Origin: Lonicera japonica
Lineage: Eukaryota > Streptophyta > Magnoliopsida > Dipsacales > Caprifoliaceae
DNA: 64,000 nt
Direction: 5' to 3'
Assembly (NCBI GenBank): GCA_021464415.1
Contig: CM038471.1
Location: 13,754,073 to 13,818,072, forward strand
The notes below the pieces were generated by a model. The model saw nothing but the letters and a program-made list of their open reading frames with translations. It made no database searches and was not told the origin of the DNA. Position 1 is the first letter of the stretch. Every line of letters begins with the position of its first letter. Shown one piece after another: positions 13,723 through 24,751 of the stretch. The position numbers and the translations under genes are program-made.

Positions 13723-16700
13723 GCCCTTAATTAAATTTTTTTTATATGAATTTTGTTAAAACTAAACTTTTCATATCTAGACTAAAAAATTTACGAGACA
13801 ACATGCGACTTGACCTCAAAGTTTTGTTTGTTTAAGAATACAAACATGAGATTTATTATTTCAGCAGTATCAAGTTCCAAGTACTCTCATAATCTATTTA
13901 AACTTTTGCATAGCTAATCATATCTCCTAACCTTTAATTTAAAATTATTATTATATTTTTTCGTGAAAAACAAATTGTCATAAACCCGAGACCCTTGTCA
14001 AGGATTATAACTGTGGGCTCTTCTTTAGTTGTTCGTTTGTTTAATTTTTAATTACAAGAATGCAATATGCAAATTGTTCACGTATTGTATATAAAATAAT
14101 ATGTAATTTAAATGAGAAGAAAACAAAATTCTTAGGGCACATGCAAAGAAATAAAAGAAGGGGCGGCGGAATCTAAACTGGATAACAACTACTGTCACAC
14201 ATGTGATCTGCGGGTTCTTCTAATTTTAATAATAATAATAATTGTGGTGGTGGTGATTAAATTTTAAAAGTCAAAATAATCCTTTATAATTTGTCCTTTT
14301 ATTAATTCTAATAGCTATAGGACATATAATGTCATTAACAAAAGGGCATGATTTATTATTAGAGTAATGCACAATTTTAAAAATATATAATATAATTTCT
14401 CAATGAAATATTATAGGTACTTTGGTAAATGGATAATTGTTTTGATTATATGAGAGTAGCTTTTTCAAAATTTATAACTGTTACTAAGTATAATGTCACT
14501 AGAATCTATGCTAATAAAAGTAGAATGTTTTTAAATGCATTTTTCATATGAATCTAAATTGTTGACCGTCACTTAAAGAAAGTTACAGTGACTTTACTTT
14601 GTAATTGGTTAATCTATCGAGTAGATTTCTCACCAAAGAGAAATAAGTACTTACTCTAGTGAGGATTCTAAATCGGAAGATATTTAATGATGTGACAATA
14701 TTAACCAATCACAGAGTAAATATCCATCTTTCCTTATTTTTCAAGGAATTTTTTTTCCTCACCAACCAAAACTATTATCCATGAGAGAGAGAGAGAGGAA
14801 TTCACACTTTTTACAAAATTCAGTAATTTTTTCTATCATTTCTCAACTTTTATGAAACAGACCATGTAGTTGTTGGTATAAGAAAAAAAAGAGATCAACT
14901 CCACCAAATTTTATCGAAAAAAATCATCTGGAAAGTGGATAAATTAAAATCCAAAATTTTAACAGTAAAATATGTATTTTGTAAATTTCTATTTTTTCCC
15001 TCTATTTCCGTTTGTTTTGTTAACCCCGTTAGCAATTTGAGGTAACTTGCATCAAAATCAATGATATATTTACAGTAAAAAAATGCTAAAATTAATAGTT
15101 TTGTAGGAAAAAATGCTAAAAAATTAGTTTTATAGTTTAATGGGTAAATTTGGCAATAACATATTTAGGTAAGGGTATTGTAGTCCAAAACTTTTGTAAT
15201 AAATGTTGGAAAATCAGAAGGGAAAATCAATCTCATGAAACCTGAGTGGAATGACGTTCCCCCCAATTTCCCCTCTTCCAAGAAAGTATTTCCGAAGTTT
15301 CTACTTACCAATCAAAGAAAAGTAATGACTTTCGTTTCCTAAATCTTTAAATCCGCGAACGAAAAGAATCCTTATAGTTTTTTACTTTAATTTGGTGTGC
15401 ACTATTTCATCTTAGTTTGTGTATTAAATTATGTTTATTATATGAAGTGGTTGATGGTTCATCCATTATTTGAATTTAGTTATGGATGTGAAATGTATAA
15501 TCTATAGATTAAAATAATCTTTTAATCTAGGAAATTTCTTTAGCCACACCAACATCAAACAGAGGTCGTCTATAATTTATTGTTGAAAATTTTATTTAAA
15601 AAAATATATGAAAACTAAATAAACTCGAGCGAAAAGTTTGGTTCTGGTTTGGGTTTGGATGATGAAACCTAAACTCATATTTTAAAATTCGGTTTCGCTT
15701 TGAATCTCCCTAATTTCTATTCCTACTGAAACTAAAATCGCCCCTAGATTATAGTTCAAACTTTCATATCTTAGAAAGGACCCAATAAACAAGGAATGAA
15801 ACGAATTGGGCAAGAAATTGATACGAAAATTCGTGTACGTGCCATTTTTGTATCTAGATTTTTTAACATGGTATTGTGTGATGTAATGTCCGTGTTCAAA
15901 CTTGATGCGATATTATAGTTATGTTGTATTCATCGTGTCTCTAAATGAGAGAAAAAAATTTCCGTTTCTACTATACTGTTAAGACGTGTCTATTAATTAG
16001 GATGCAAAAATTGTAATTGCATCTATCCGGTCATATCATATTTATGTGGGTTGAATTTGTGTCATCGTTTTTGTAACCGCGTTGTGTCGGAATGTGTCCA
16101 ACAAAAATATAACTAAAAACACGAATTGTCACCCCGGCCAAAAATAGGTATAGGGTAAACTAATAGTCAAACAATTTTAAATTGAATGAGTTGCATGAAA
16201 TTATAGGACTCATTCAACCTGACAGGCGTTCATCAAATAATAAATTGGAATGTTAACTGAACGTGATTAAACTATTTATTTATGCCTTTGGATTTCTTCC
16301 TCACATTACTCAATTCCCTTGGGAAAGGAATATACTAGGCAATTGGGGATGTTCCTTGTAACAACTATTCTTAATTGTTAATGGGACCAACAGATCAATG
16401 AGATAGTTGTATTTTCCAATAATTTGAATTGCGTTAGTATATATAGTCATCGGTAGTTCGTGCAGTTGTCATTTCGGATATGATATCAAAACATCTCATA
16501 AAGCGTGGAATAAAACATAAGGTAACGATTGCAAGTTTTAGCGGATGTATCAATAGCTGATGTTAAAGTCACAAATAATATCTTGTGAATTTTTCATTTC
16601 CAGCATATACAACTTGCTTGTATTTGACTAAACTCGAGAGGCACTTGGTCTAACAGAGTGCACGTAATATTTTTAGATAGTTCTCTACATTTTTACTTTA

Positions 16701-17317
16701 CTTTTATTAGAACGGGGAAGGGCTTAGTCTGTTAGTACACTTGCTAGCACCACTATACCTATATATAATGTTGAATACCACGTGAACAAAAAGGTTAAAT
16801 GAACAAATGAGTAAGTAAAATATTGCATTTCCGCTGGTTTCGCATTTTCTAAGATAAATTTCTCTAGTTTGTTAATTGTCCCTCAGAAGGATTTAGAAAG
16901 AAAGTGATGAGCTTTGAACCTAATTTAAATTTAATTAATTATTAAAAAAATATAACCTATTTCATGCTATAAGCTTTGCTCCATTAATTATGTAATTGGA
17001 AAAACATTACACTAGAAATTAAATTTAAAGTGTCATTATTATTATTTTTTATTTAAGGGTTCACTCTTGCGAAATGTTCGGACTAACTTTTACACAATCC
17101 ACAATTCCAACTTGCAATAGAGTGCCAATCGCAAGTTACAAGAAATTTGTACATCATATGCAAATGCATATGTACTCCCTAGAACATGATTATAAAAATG
17201 GAAACATGCAACTAGTCACCGGCCACAATTCAACCACCACTTCTAATAGAGAAATTAAGCTCAATGAGTGGCCAGAGTGTACCTCACCCGAGTCCACTCT
17301 CGCCTGTTGTTTAGGTA
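13723..17317. other. Intergenic AT-rich DNA upstream of the peroxidase
   Basis: No gene or RNA is supported. The only clear structure is the MITE fragment listed at 15139-15365. A low-complexity tract with (AG)n occurs near 14782-14798. Segments rich in GGTTTGGG/TTTCGG around 15630-15760 resemble an edge of the GGTTCGG-rich repeats seen elsewhere in the window. Confidence 0.4.
15139..15365 (-). mobile_element. Fragment of the MITE family also found at 58548-58975, inverted
   Basis: On the opposite strand this segment matches the first half of the 58548-58975 element. Shared blocks include the complement of ACCCCTACCTAAATATG, the fill-in around TTACAAAAGTTTTGGA, and GGATTTGAGGACTCAAG (here present as CTAAATCTTTAAATCCGCGA). 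The far end with the second terminal repeat is not visible, so this copy is truncated or strongly diverged. Confidence 0.5.
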
Positions 17318-17521
17318 GTTGACCATTTTACCCCCTAAAGTTTACATGTATTCTTACTTTGGTCCCCCATGTTTCATTTGCTACATTTTGGTCTTCAATG
17401 TTTGAGCCGAATTGCATTTCCATCTTAAATTCCCCTGTCAATTTTTTTCAAACATGGGCTTTCTATCCTAAAAATTGACTTGACTTCCAATAGAGATGGT
17501 AAAAAAATCCACAGTTTCGAG

Positions 17522-17556
<35 letters not shown>

Positions 17557-17724
17557 CGCAGGAATGGGGGAATTAGTTAGAGCTGAGGTGCGGGGAATGG
17601 TCAAATGATTCGGGATTGGGTTGGGGTCATGGAAAAGGTAAATGTTGAAGTCAAAATGTTGCCAATGAAACATTAGGGAACAAAGTGAGAATATAGGTAA
17701 ATTTCAAAGGGTAAAAAGGTCAAC
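17318..17724. mobile_element. MITE in the peroxidase promoter, containing a 31-base poly-G run
   Basis: The ends are inverted copies: GTTGACCATTTTACCCCCTA on the left against the complement of GGGTAAAAAGGTCAAC on the right. The next inner blocks, TTCTTACTTTGGTCC and AAAGTGAGAATATAGG, also pair. It ends about 36 bp before the TATA box of the peroxidase, so it forms the proximal promoter. It contains G(31) at 17526-17556. It belongs to the same family as the copy in intron 2 of this gene (21053-21336). Confidence 0.65.
17526..17556. repeat. Homopolymer of 31 G
   Basis: An uninterrupted run of 31 G bases lies inside the promoter MITE, about 200 bp upstream of the peroxidase TATA box. Such runs are rare in plant DNA and can form quadruplexes. 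Length may be affected by sequencing or assembly error. Confidence 0.9.
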
Positions 17725-17760
17725 CCCTATTGTTTTATTATTTTATTTCTACACATTATG

Positions 17761-17768
17761 TATAAATA
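17761..17768 (+). promoter_or_regulatory. TATA box of the peroxidase gene
   Basis: TATAAATA lies 91 bases before the ATG at 17852. This spacing suits transcription starting near 17790-17795 with a leader of about 60 bases. It is the only TATA element well placed for this start. Confidence 0.6.
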
Positions 17769-17851
17769 GAAACCACATCCAACCTCAACTATACATGTGA
17801 AAAATAAAACACAAACATTTTATTTCTACTTGGACTAAAACCAACTAGAAA

Positions 17852-20800
17852 ATGGTGAATCAAAGCATAATTATCTCTTCTCTCTCTTCCCTTCTTCTCT
17901 TCTCCCTCCTCCTAACCACTGCATGTGCTCAACTAAGGCAGGACTTCTACAAGAACACATGCCCGAATGTCGAATCTCTGGTCACGTCTGCCGTGACCAA
18001 AAAATTCCAGCAGACCTTCGTCACCGCTCCGGCAACTCTCCGCCTTTTCTTCCATGATTGCTTCGTTCGGGTTTGTCGTGTGCTTTACCTCTTTCATGTT
18101 TTTAGTGTTACAAATGCTGTTGTCTAATTAAGGAAATATATGCTTAATGCATTTATATTATGCTTTCATAACACACACATTATCAATTTATTTTAGTTTC
18201 AAAGATGTTGTCAAAATAAAACAAATGTCGCACTCAATGCTTGTATGTCATGCTCATTGATGGATCACGGGGGCGACCTAATATTTCTACTACTATATTA
18301 CTAAGGAAAATGTGAAAATGTTAATGTTAAATTGTACCTTAAGGGCAAATGTGAAGTATACTTAATTACAATAAACGCAAAAAATTGGGTCTTGCATAAG
18401 GCTCTTTCATTTATTGCATGTTGAGCTCTTGTTATTTCTATATTTATGTTTTTATTATTTGTCCTTAGTGCACATGTTAACACTATCCTATTACTAATTA
18501 CTTGTGAATATTCACAACCCCTCCCCACACCCAAACCCACCCAAAAATTTTTCCCCAAGAATAAATAACAAAAACTATATTCAAATTATATCAATATTGG
18601 TTAACACAAGAAAAATGTCTTTCAGCACGTGGTGAAAATGGCTAGGAATAAAAGTCATATTTGCTACTACAAGTCACATTTAGTGATGAAATATTTTGGA
18701 ATAGATAATTTTATTGCTTAAAGGATGGTATTATGTTGTAAAGCGGAACGAAAACTTTTTGTTGCTGAAACTGTATATGGTTAAAGAAAATAAATATTTG
18801 ATGACGATTTGGGCGTGAGAAAAAAAAATTTGCTACTGAAATAGCAGAAATTTTGTGACAAAACCCTATTTTATTATAAAAAATGTTAAAATATTAACTT
18901 TAAGCCGGAAAGAGTTTTTGTTTTAAGAATACTTTTCTACTCATTGTCCTTTTAAATTCTAGGAAATTGTTATCAAATTGCCAACTATGATGCCCGTGAT
19001 TTCATATGAAACTTATCCATAATTGTGGGCCACAAAGTTTAAAGAGAATATACTTTTTTAATCAAAAAAAAGAGAATATACTTTTTGTTAAAGCTGCATA
19101 TCTACAATAATTGCCAATTTTTGAATTATTTACATTTTAACCCAATTAAAAAATAGTAATTTTTCACTTTTAAACATCTATACTATATATATTAAAATCA
19201 GATGGTAACTTTTGATAAATGTTATGGAGGTCAAGCTACGTACTTTGCCACTACTTTTAGTACTAATATTTCACATTAAAAAATAATTTGTTATATTTTA
19301 AAGTTGTCTCAAGCTACTTTGTAAGCAAAAAATATCTCAATTGATATGTAATATTTTGTAAATAAATTTTGAAATTTAAGAACATAATTAATATATTATA
19401 AAGTAGAAACATGTTGTAAAATATATATATAGTGTCTTAGTGAAATATAACGATCTGTATAATAAAGTTAAATGTATATCTTATTACAACTCTCGATATT
19501 TTTGCTTTAGTATTTAGTTTCATATTAGCTTAGCATTTGTAGTATTTAGTTTTAATATATATATATATATATATTTATCTAGATTTGAAATACTAAAATC
19601 AAAACCATTCCAAACGAAATTGAAAGTTTTCGGTTTGATATTTTTGGTATTTGTCAAATATGTAATATCAAAATCAACCAATTAAAATATAAAAAACATT
19701 CGATTTTAGTATTTTATGTATTGAGATATGTATTGTCAAATTAATTTTGGGGGGCAATTATATATGGTGCATTGAAAAGTAAACTAGTGACAGCTTAGTT
19801 GAAAAGACTTAAGAAAAATATTCATCTATAACGTACAACTTTAAAATATGTATGTCCCACAAATAATTTGTATAATTACATTGAATGTATTACCTGTGTC
19901 ACCTATAAATAATTATATTTTAAAATAATCCAAAATTTCAAAATTTTACTGGTATAGTGTGGCAAAACTAGAAAAAGGGGCGGCCTTCTCCCATCTCCAC
20001 CACTATTTGATCCATGCGAATACTAATTCTCTTTTCCCTTTCATGGTCGAACACATGGTGTATATATATATACCACTAGTATAAAAAAAGGTATATTCAT
20101 GTTTTACTTGTATAAAAAAAATAAAAAATTATAAGTATTGGAAAAATAAGAGATTAAATATTCAAGAAGCTTCTTATTTTGTCCAACTATTTTCTCTGGG
20201 TCTCATTTATATTTAGTATATTTTTGGAGACCTTTTAGATATACTTTTGATCAAAGTTGAAGGGAGAGTTCCATTGTTAAAGTACTCTACATGTGGTCAA
20301 GAGGTGTCCGTAACTCTCAAGAGTTTCGTAGGTCTGTCATGCTAGCACAAAATTTGCACAAAAATTGTCCTATATAATTTCTAAATCAATAACATTAGCA
20401 TCAATCTTGCCCCTCACAAAATTCCTTACTCTCCCCGCCTTGATTATTGTAAAAATAAAATATCTTTAAAGTTTGTCTTTCGATGTAAAGTCTTAATTTG
20501 TGACGGAAGAGGTCTCCGCGTTGATTATTGTAAAAATAGAATATCTTTAAAGTTTAACTTTCGATGTAAAGTCTTAATTTGTGACAGAAGAGGCATGTTG
20601 ACTATGATATATATCTTTTAAGGGGTGACTGTAACCATTGAATTAACGCGCACATGTATGCTTTTGAACATATATATAGGGTTGTGATGCTTCAGTTTTG
20701 TTGGCATCGGGGCCGAGTGGTACGATGGAGAAGGATCACCCAGACGATATATCGCTCGCTGGAGATGGATTCGACACAGTGATAAAAGCAAAGGCAGCTC

Positions 20801-22622
20801 TCGATGCTGATCCCAACTGTAAAAACAAAGTTTCTTGTGCAGATATTTTAGCTTTGGCTACCAGAGATGTTGTAGCTTTGGTACGTAAGCTCACTTTCAT
20901 AAATATTCTCTTTCCCATACATACAATGAAAAACTACATACACAATTCGTGTGATTAAGTAATTGACATATTGATATGTCAGTTTTTTATATCAGATGTT
21001 TATGTCCATGTGAAAGTACTAGTATTATATACATATATATATATAATTTGGATAATTGACCTTTTACACCTTTAAAATTTGTATGCTTTCTCACTTCAAT
21101 CCTTAATGTTCTCTTCGTCTCATTTTGATTCTCGAAATTTGAGCCGCTTCTCATTTTCATCTAAAATTGTATGACCCGTCAATTTTCTGTCCAAAAGCTT
21201 GACAAGATCAATCCAATTTTGAGTCAAAGTGAAACGCAATTCAAACTTTTGAGTACTAAAATGAGACGAATAGATTTATAAATATCGAAGTGAGAAAATA
21301 GGCAAACTTCAAAAATGTAAAATGCGAATCACTCATTTAGATGCTTTGAAAATATTTATGTACTACTAATGCTTGTAATAATTGCATATTGGCAGACTGG
21401 AGGGCCATCATACAAAGTGGAATTGGGAAGAAGAGATGGGAGAATATCAACAATAGCAAGTGTACAACATAGGCTTCCACACCCAGATTTTGGATTGGAT
21501 AAGCTTAATTCCATGTTTGCCTCTAATGGCCTCTCCCAGACCGATATGATTGCGCTCTCTGGTACAATTTTTGGGCTCCATAGCATTTTTCTTTATTTAA
21601 TTTAACTTCAACGCGGAAATCCTTTCATTATATTTCTTCTCACCTTTTTATTAATAAACTGCCAACACACGTGATCACTGGCGTGCCATATATATATATA
21701 TATATGCTACCGAGTATGTGCTATAGCCAGCAGTCAATCGATTTGCCAAAAATATGTCCGCGACAAGTGTTCAATGTCATGGTTTTTGACCTTGACAACA
21801 GGGATTATCTTCATTTTTTCATTTCAAAAATCCGTGACTAATGAAAAATTGAAATAGGTCATTACTTTTCTTGGTGACAGTCTAAATATTATTTTCGTCA
21901 CGTTTAAGGTAAGGACTGGTGTCCTTTATTTAATTGAAAAATATAAATAATTCTAATCTTTAATTTTTTTTTTCTCATTCACACGATGTTCCTGATTAAA
22001 AGAAAAATAGCACCACAGGATGAAATTTCTTGGTATGCCACTAGTCCACTGCACAGGAGATGTTTACTACTCGCGATATGCATTGGACAGTTTAAAACAC
22101 CAAACAATATACTTTTTGAGATGTCAATAAACTTAATAACTTGGTCATTTAATTTAATAAATCTATCATTATCCGTGTATAAAGTAAGTATATTCCTTCT
22201 TTAATTTCTCTTTAGGTGCACATTCAATCGGCTTCTCCCACTGCGGCAAATTCTCCAAGCGTATTTACAACTTTAGCCCCAAAACCCGGATTGACCCATC
22301 CCTAAACCCGAATTACGCGCTTCAACTTAGACAGATGTGTCCATTGAAAGTAGACCCAAGGATAGCAATTAACATGGACCCAAACACCCCCCAAAGATTG
22401 GACAACGCGTACTACCAAAACCTTCAGCAAGGCAAGGGCTTGTTTGGCTCGGATCAAATACTCCATGAGGATCAAAGGTCAAAGCCTACCGTTGACTTAT
22501 TCGCCTCTAGCAATTCAGCTTTTCAACAAGCATTTGTCACTGCCATTACCAAGTTGGGTCGGGTCGGAGTTTTGACAGGGAATCAAGGCGAGATCCGACG
22601 CGATTGCGCAGCCGTGAATTAA
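17852..22622 (+). CDS. Class III (secretory) peroxidase, peroxidase 45-like
   Basis: A heme peroxidase that reduces hydrogen peroxide while oxidising phenolics, acting in the apoplast, cell wall or vacuole. Exons 17852-18070, 20680-20880, 21396-21561 and 22216-22622 (stop TAA) join in frame to 330 residues, the usual family length, with GT-AG borders at the classical peroxidase intron positions. Residues 1-26 are a signal peptide with likely cleavage after ACA. Distal Arg64 and His68 lie in [14 protein letters not shown], and proximal His198 in [13 protein letters not shown]. All eight disulphide cysteines are present (37, 70, 75, 120, 126, 205, 237, 326). The residue matching the distal-site Asn of horseradish peroxidase is Asp96 (EKDHPDD), which I recall as typical of the peroxidase 45 branch. 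Intron 1 is unusually long (2.6 kb). An AATAAA at about 22663 fits polyadenylation. The gene appears intact. Confidence 0.93.
18071..20679 (+). other. 2.6 kb first intron of the peroxidase
   Basis: AT-rich sequence with TA-rich runs (about 19556-19575) and an 81-bp tandem duplication near its end (20437-20598). No open frame with a recognisable product was seen on either strand. Most peroxidase first introns are far shorter, so expansion by repeats is likely, but no intact transposon could be delimited. Confidence 0.6.
20437..20598. repeat. Two-copy 81-bp tandem repeat
   Basis: Units start at 20437 and 20518. Both contain TTGATTATTGTAAAAATA, ATATCTTTAAAGTTT and GATGTAAAGTCTTAATTTGT in the same order, with a few substitutions. 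The array ends about 80 bp before exon 2 of the peroxidase. Confidence 0.85.
21053..21336. mobile_element. MITE in peroxidase intron 2, same family as the promoter copy
   Basis: The left end TTGACCTTTTACACCTTTAA and the following TTTCTCACTTCAATCC pair with the complement of the right end (GAAGTGAGAAAATAGGC, then ATGTAAAATGCGAATC). It shares end sequence and the internal TTGAGCCG and GTCAATTTT blocks with 17318-17724. No target duplication was fixed. Confidence 0.6.
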
Positions 22623-23653
22623 TTTATGAATATAAAAACAAGTAATTCTACATTGATACTTAAATAAACGTTACTCAGTGCTAAGAGTTTGTTTCATTGT
22701 AAAATTGGAAAATAATAAAAAGTGATTAATTTATTTCTTCTGTACTTTCTTGTAAGAGCTAGCATTCATCTAATAATAATTTTTATTCTTTGACCAAATA
22801 TAAAGCCTGTTTTTGCCACTAATAAAAGCTTTTATTTTAGTTAATTTATGTGACAGATAATCTAGTATTGTACTTGAATTCTTAAAAATTGGTGATGATA
22901 TGTGAAAAAATTGATTATAAGACTAGAGTTCATATTTATTGATCCTATCTAAATTTGTTGTTCAAACAGCTGTTTGCTGTGGCACTAAATGGATTGTCGA
23001 ATTTTTTTCTTTCCATTCTCATCCACAATGGTTGTTAGATCTTATCAATCCCAAGAGTGTGCCACCAAGAGCTGTCGGAGTTCCAACAGTGGTAGCAGGT
23101 GATTGGTGGTGCTCCGGTGTGGGGGCAATAGTGGTTGGGAGCAAAGGGTAATGATTAAATATATTATAAAAAAGCAAGCAGGAAATAATTTAGATAAATA
23201 AAAAAGAGTAGCTTTATTTTGAAATGAAAATGTAACTTATCTCCGAATGGATATAATTTTTGAAGTTGTATAGTTAAAAAAATCTGATGACTAGTTACTC
23301 AATGATTGGTTTGAATGTGCTAGAGTATAGTGAAGACAATAATGAAAGAACGAATCACACACAAGAAGACGGAGATTTTTTGTTAGAAGATGCTTGCCCA
23401 GTTAATGGATGGTAGGTGAGGTGTACCTTTGGGTCAGTTAATGGATGGGAGGTGAGGTGTACCTTTGGGTTATATATGTTTTCCTTATAATATATTGTAT
23501 GATACACAATGGAGTACAGTGTGTAAGGTTCATGGGTTGTGAATCCTTTTGCAGGGTGTACCGTTTTCATATTTACAAGTGTAAGATTAAGATTTTCAAG
23601 TTTAAATATGGCAGTGTTTGATTAGAAAATCAATATATATATATATATATATA
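22623..23653. other. Peroxidase 3' flank and spacer before the Tat-like element
   Basis: The first 100 bases carry probable polyadenylation signals. A perfect-looking 36-bp tandem duplication occupies 23399-23470 (CAGTTAATGGATGG followed by AGGTGAGGTGTACC in each unit). It ends in a TA run (about 23634-23653) that served as the insertion target of the retrotransposon. No gene is supported. Confidence 0.5.
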
Positions 23654-24313
23654 TGTAAGGTCAACAAATCTTTTCAGGTGAAGAATGTTTCCCCACACAC
23701 AAAATTTATAAACACGCGCAAGAAAAATTAAATAAAACCACACACAGATTTTTGGTGAAGGATGGTTCTTCCTGCCAATGAATAGTAGGTCTGGTTTACG
23801 TCTACCCTTTGATGATGATTTTTATTGATATTGATGATGGCGGTTACAAGTTGATAGATAATTGATTGTTAGAATATGCTTGAATTCGGTTCCCAAAATG
23901 ACTAGGGTTAGTTCCTTTTATAGATGCAATGAACTAACTCTTACAAGGTGATAAGTCTCATTCCCCATGTTGGGGAGGAGTGGAAAGAAAAGTGGGGTTA
24001 GTTGTCTAGTGGGCAGTTGGTAACTAGCCGTTGGGCGCGCCAACCACGCTCTCGCTGCGCTACTACCACGTGTCCTTGGGTAGAGGGCTTTTTTCTATAT
24101 ATGCATTGAGCTCGGACACATGATGAGCTTGGACATCGCTTTTTGTACCCTTTAATAACAATAGCGTTATCCTTCGAAGCCCTGGCCCCAACACACCACG
24201 ATCGCTAACAACAACACCTTCAGGAATAAATCTTAGAGGCAACATGTCCCCCACCATGAGCTCAGATAACACTAGTTTGTCATGAGCTCGGACTATTACT
24301 TTTATACCCTTCA
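23654..24313 (-). repeat. 3' LTR of the Tat-like element
   Basis: On the plus strand it runs from TGTAAGGTCAAC to TTTATACCCTTCA. It aligns along its length with 35539-36189, sharing blocks such as CAAGAAAAATT, GATTTTTGGTGAAGGATGG and GAGCTCGGACA. Differences are scattered, so the two LTRs have diverged clearly since insertion. Confidence 0.85.
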
Positions 24314-24751
24314 CTGCCCCCCCAAGTGTCTGATCTTGGCATGTCCCTAGAGGTCAGACACTTGTACCTGGAGATTGGGGCCCACAATGCCACGTGGCTA
24401 GCTGAAACTTAAAAACGCTAGCAGAAGCATTGAAATGACTCGTATTAAATGCATTTTCATCACGGGGCGCGATTTTAGAGGGGGAAACCGCCATTTTGAA
24501 CAAAAGAACCGTCCATCTTACGCACTTGTATTTCTTCCTTATCTTCAAATTTTCCTCTTCTCGCTACGATTCCTTTCTGTCTTGTGCGATAGAGAAATTA
24601 AAAAAAATGCGATCAAAATTTCATGATTAAATTCCCCATAAGAAGTTTTCCATCACTGTAAGTTCTCCTTATCCCTCATTTTGTTTTGATTACCATTTCG
24701 TCTTTTCATTTTTCCAATTTGAGGGTTAGGTTTTAGAAAGGGTAGATACAA

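Noticed and set aside
17425..17673. 82-codon minus-strand ORF with a proline run
   Set aside because: The proline stretch is simply the translation of the G(31) run inside a MITE.
22939..23151. 70-codon plus-strand ORF after the peroxidase
   Set aside because: No recognised motif, no splice link to the peroxidase, and it starts after the polyadenylation region.
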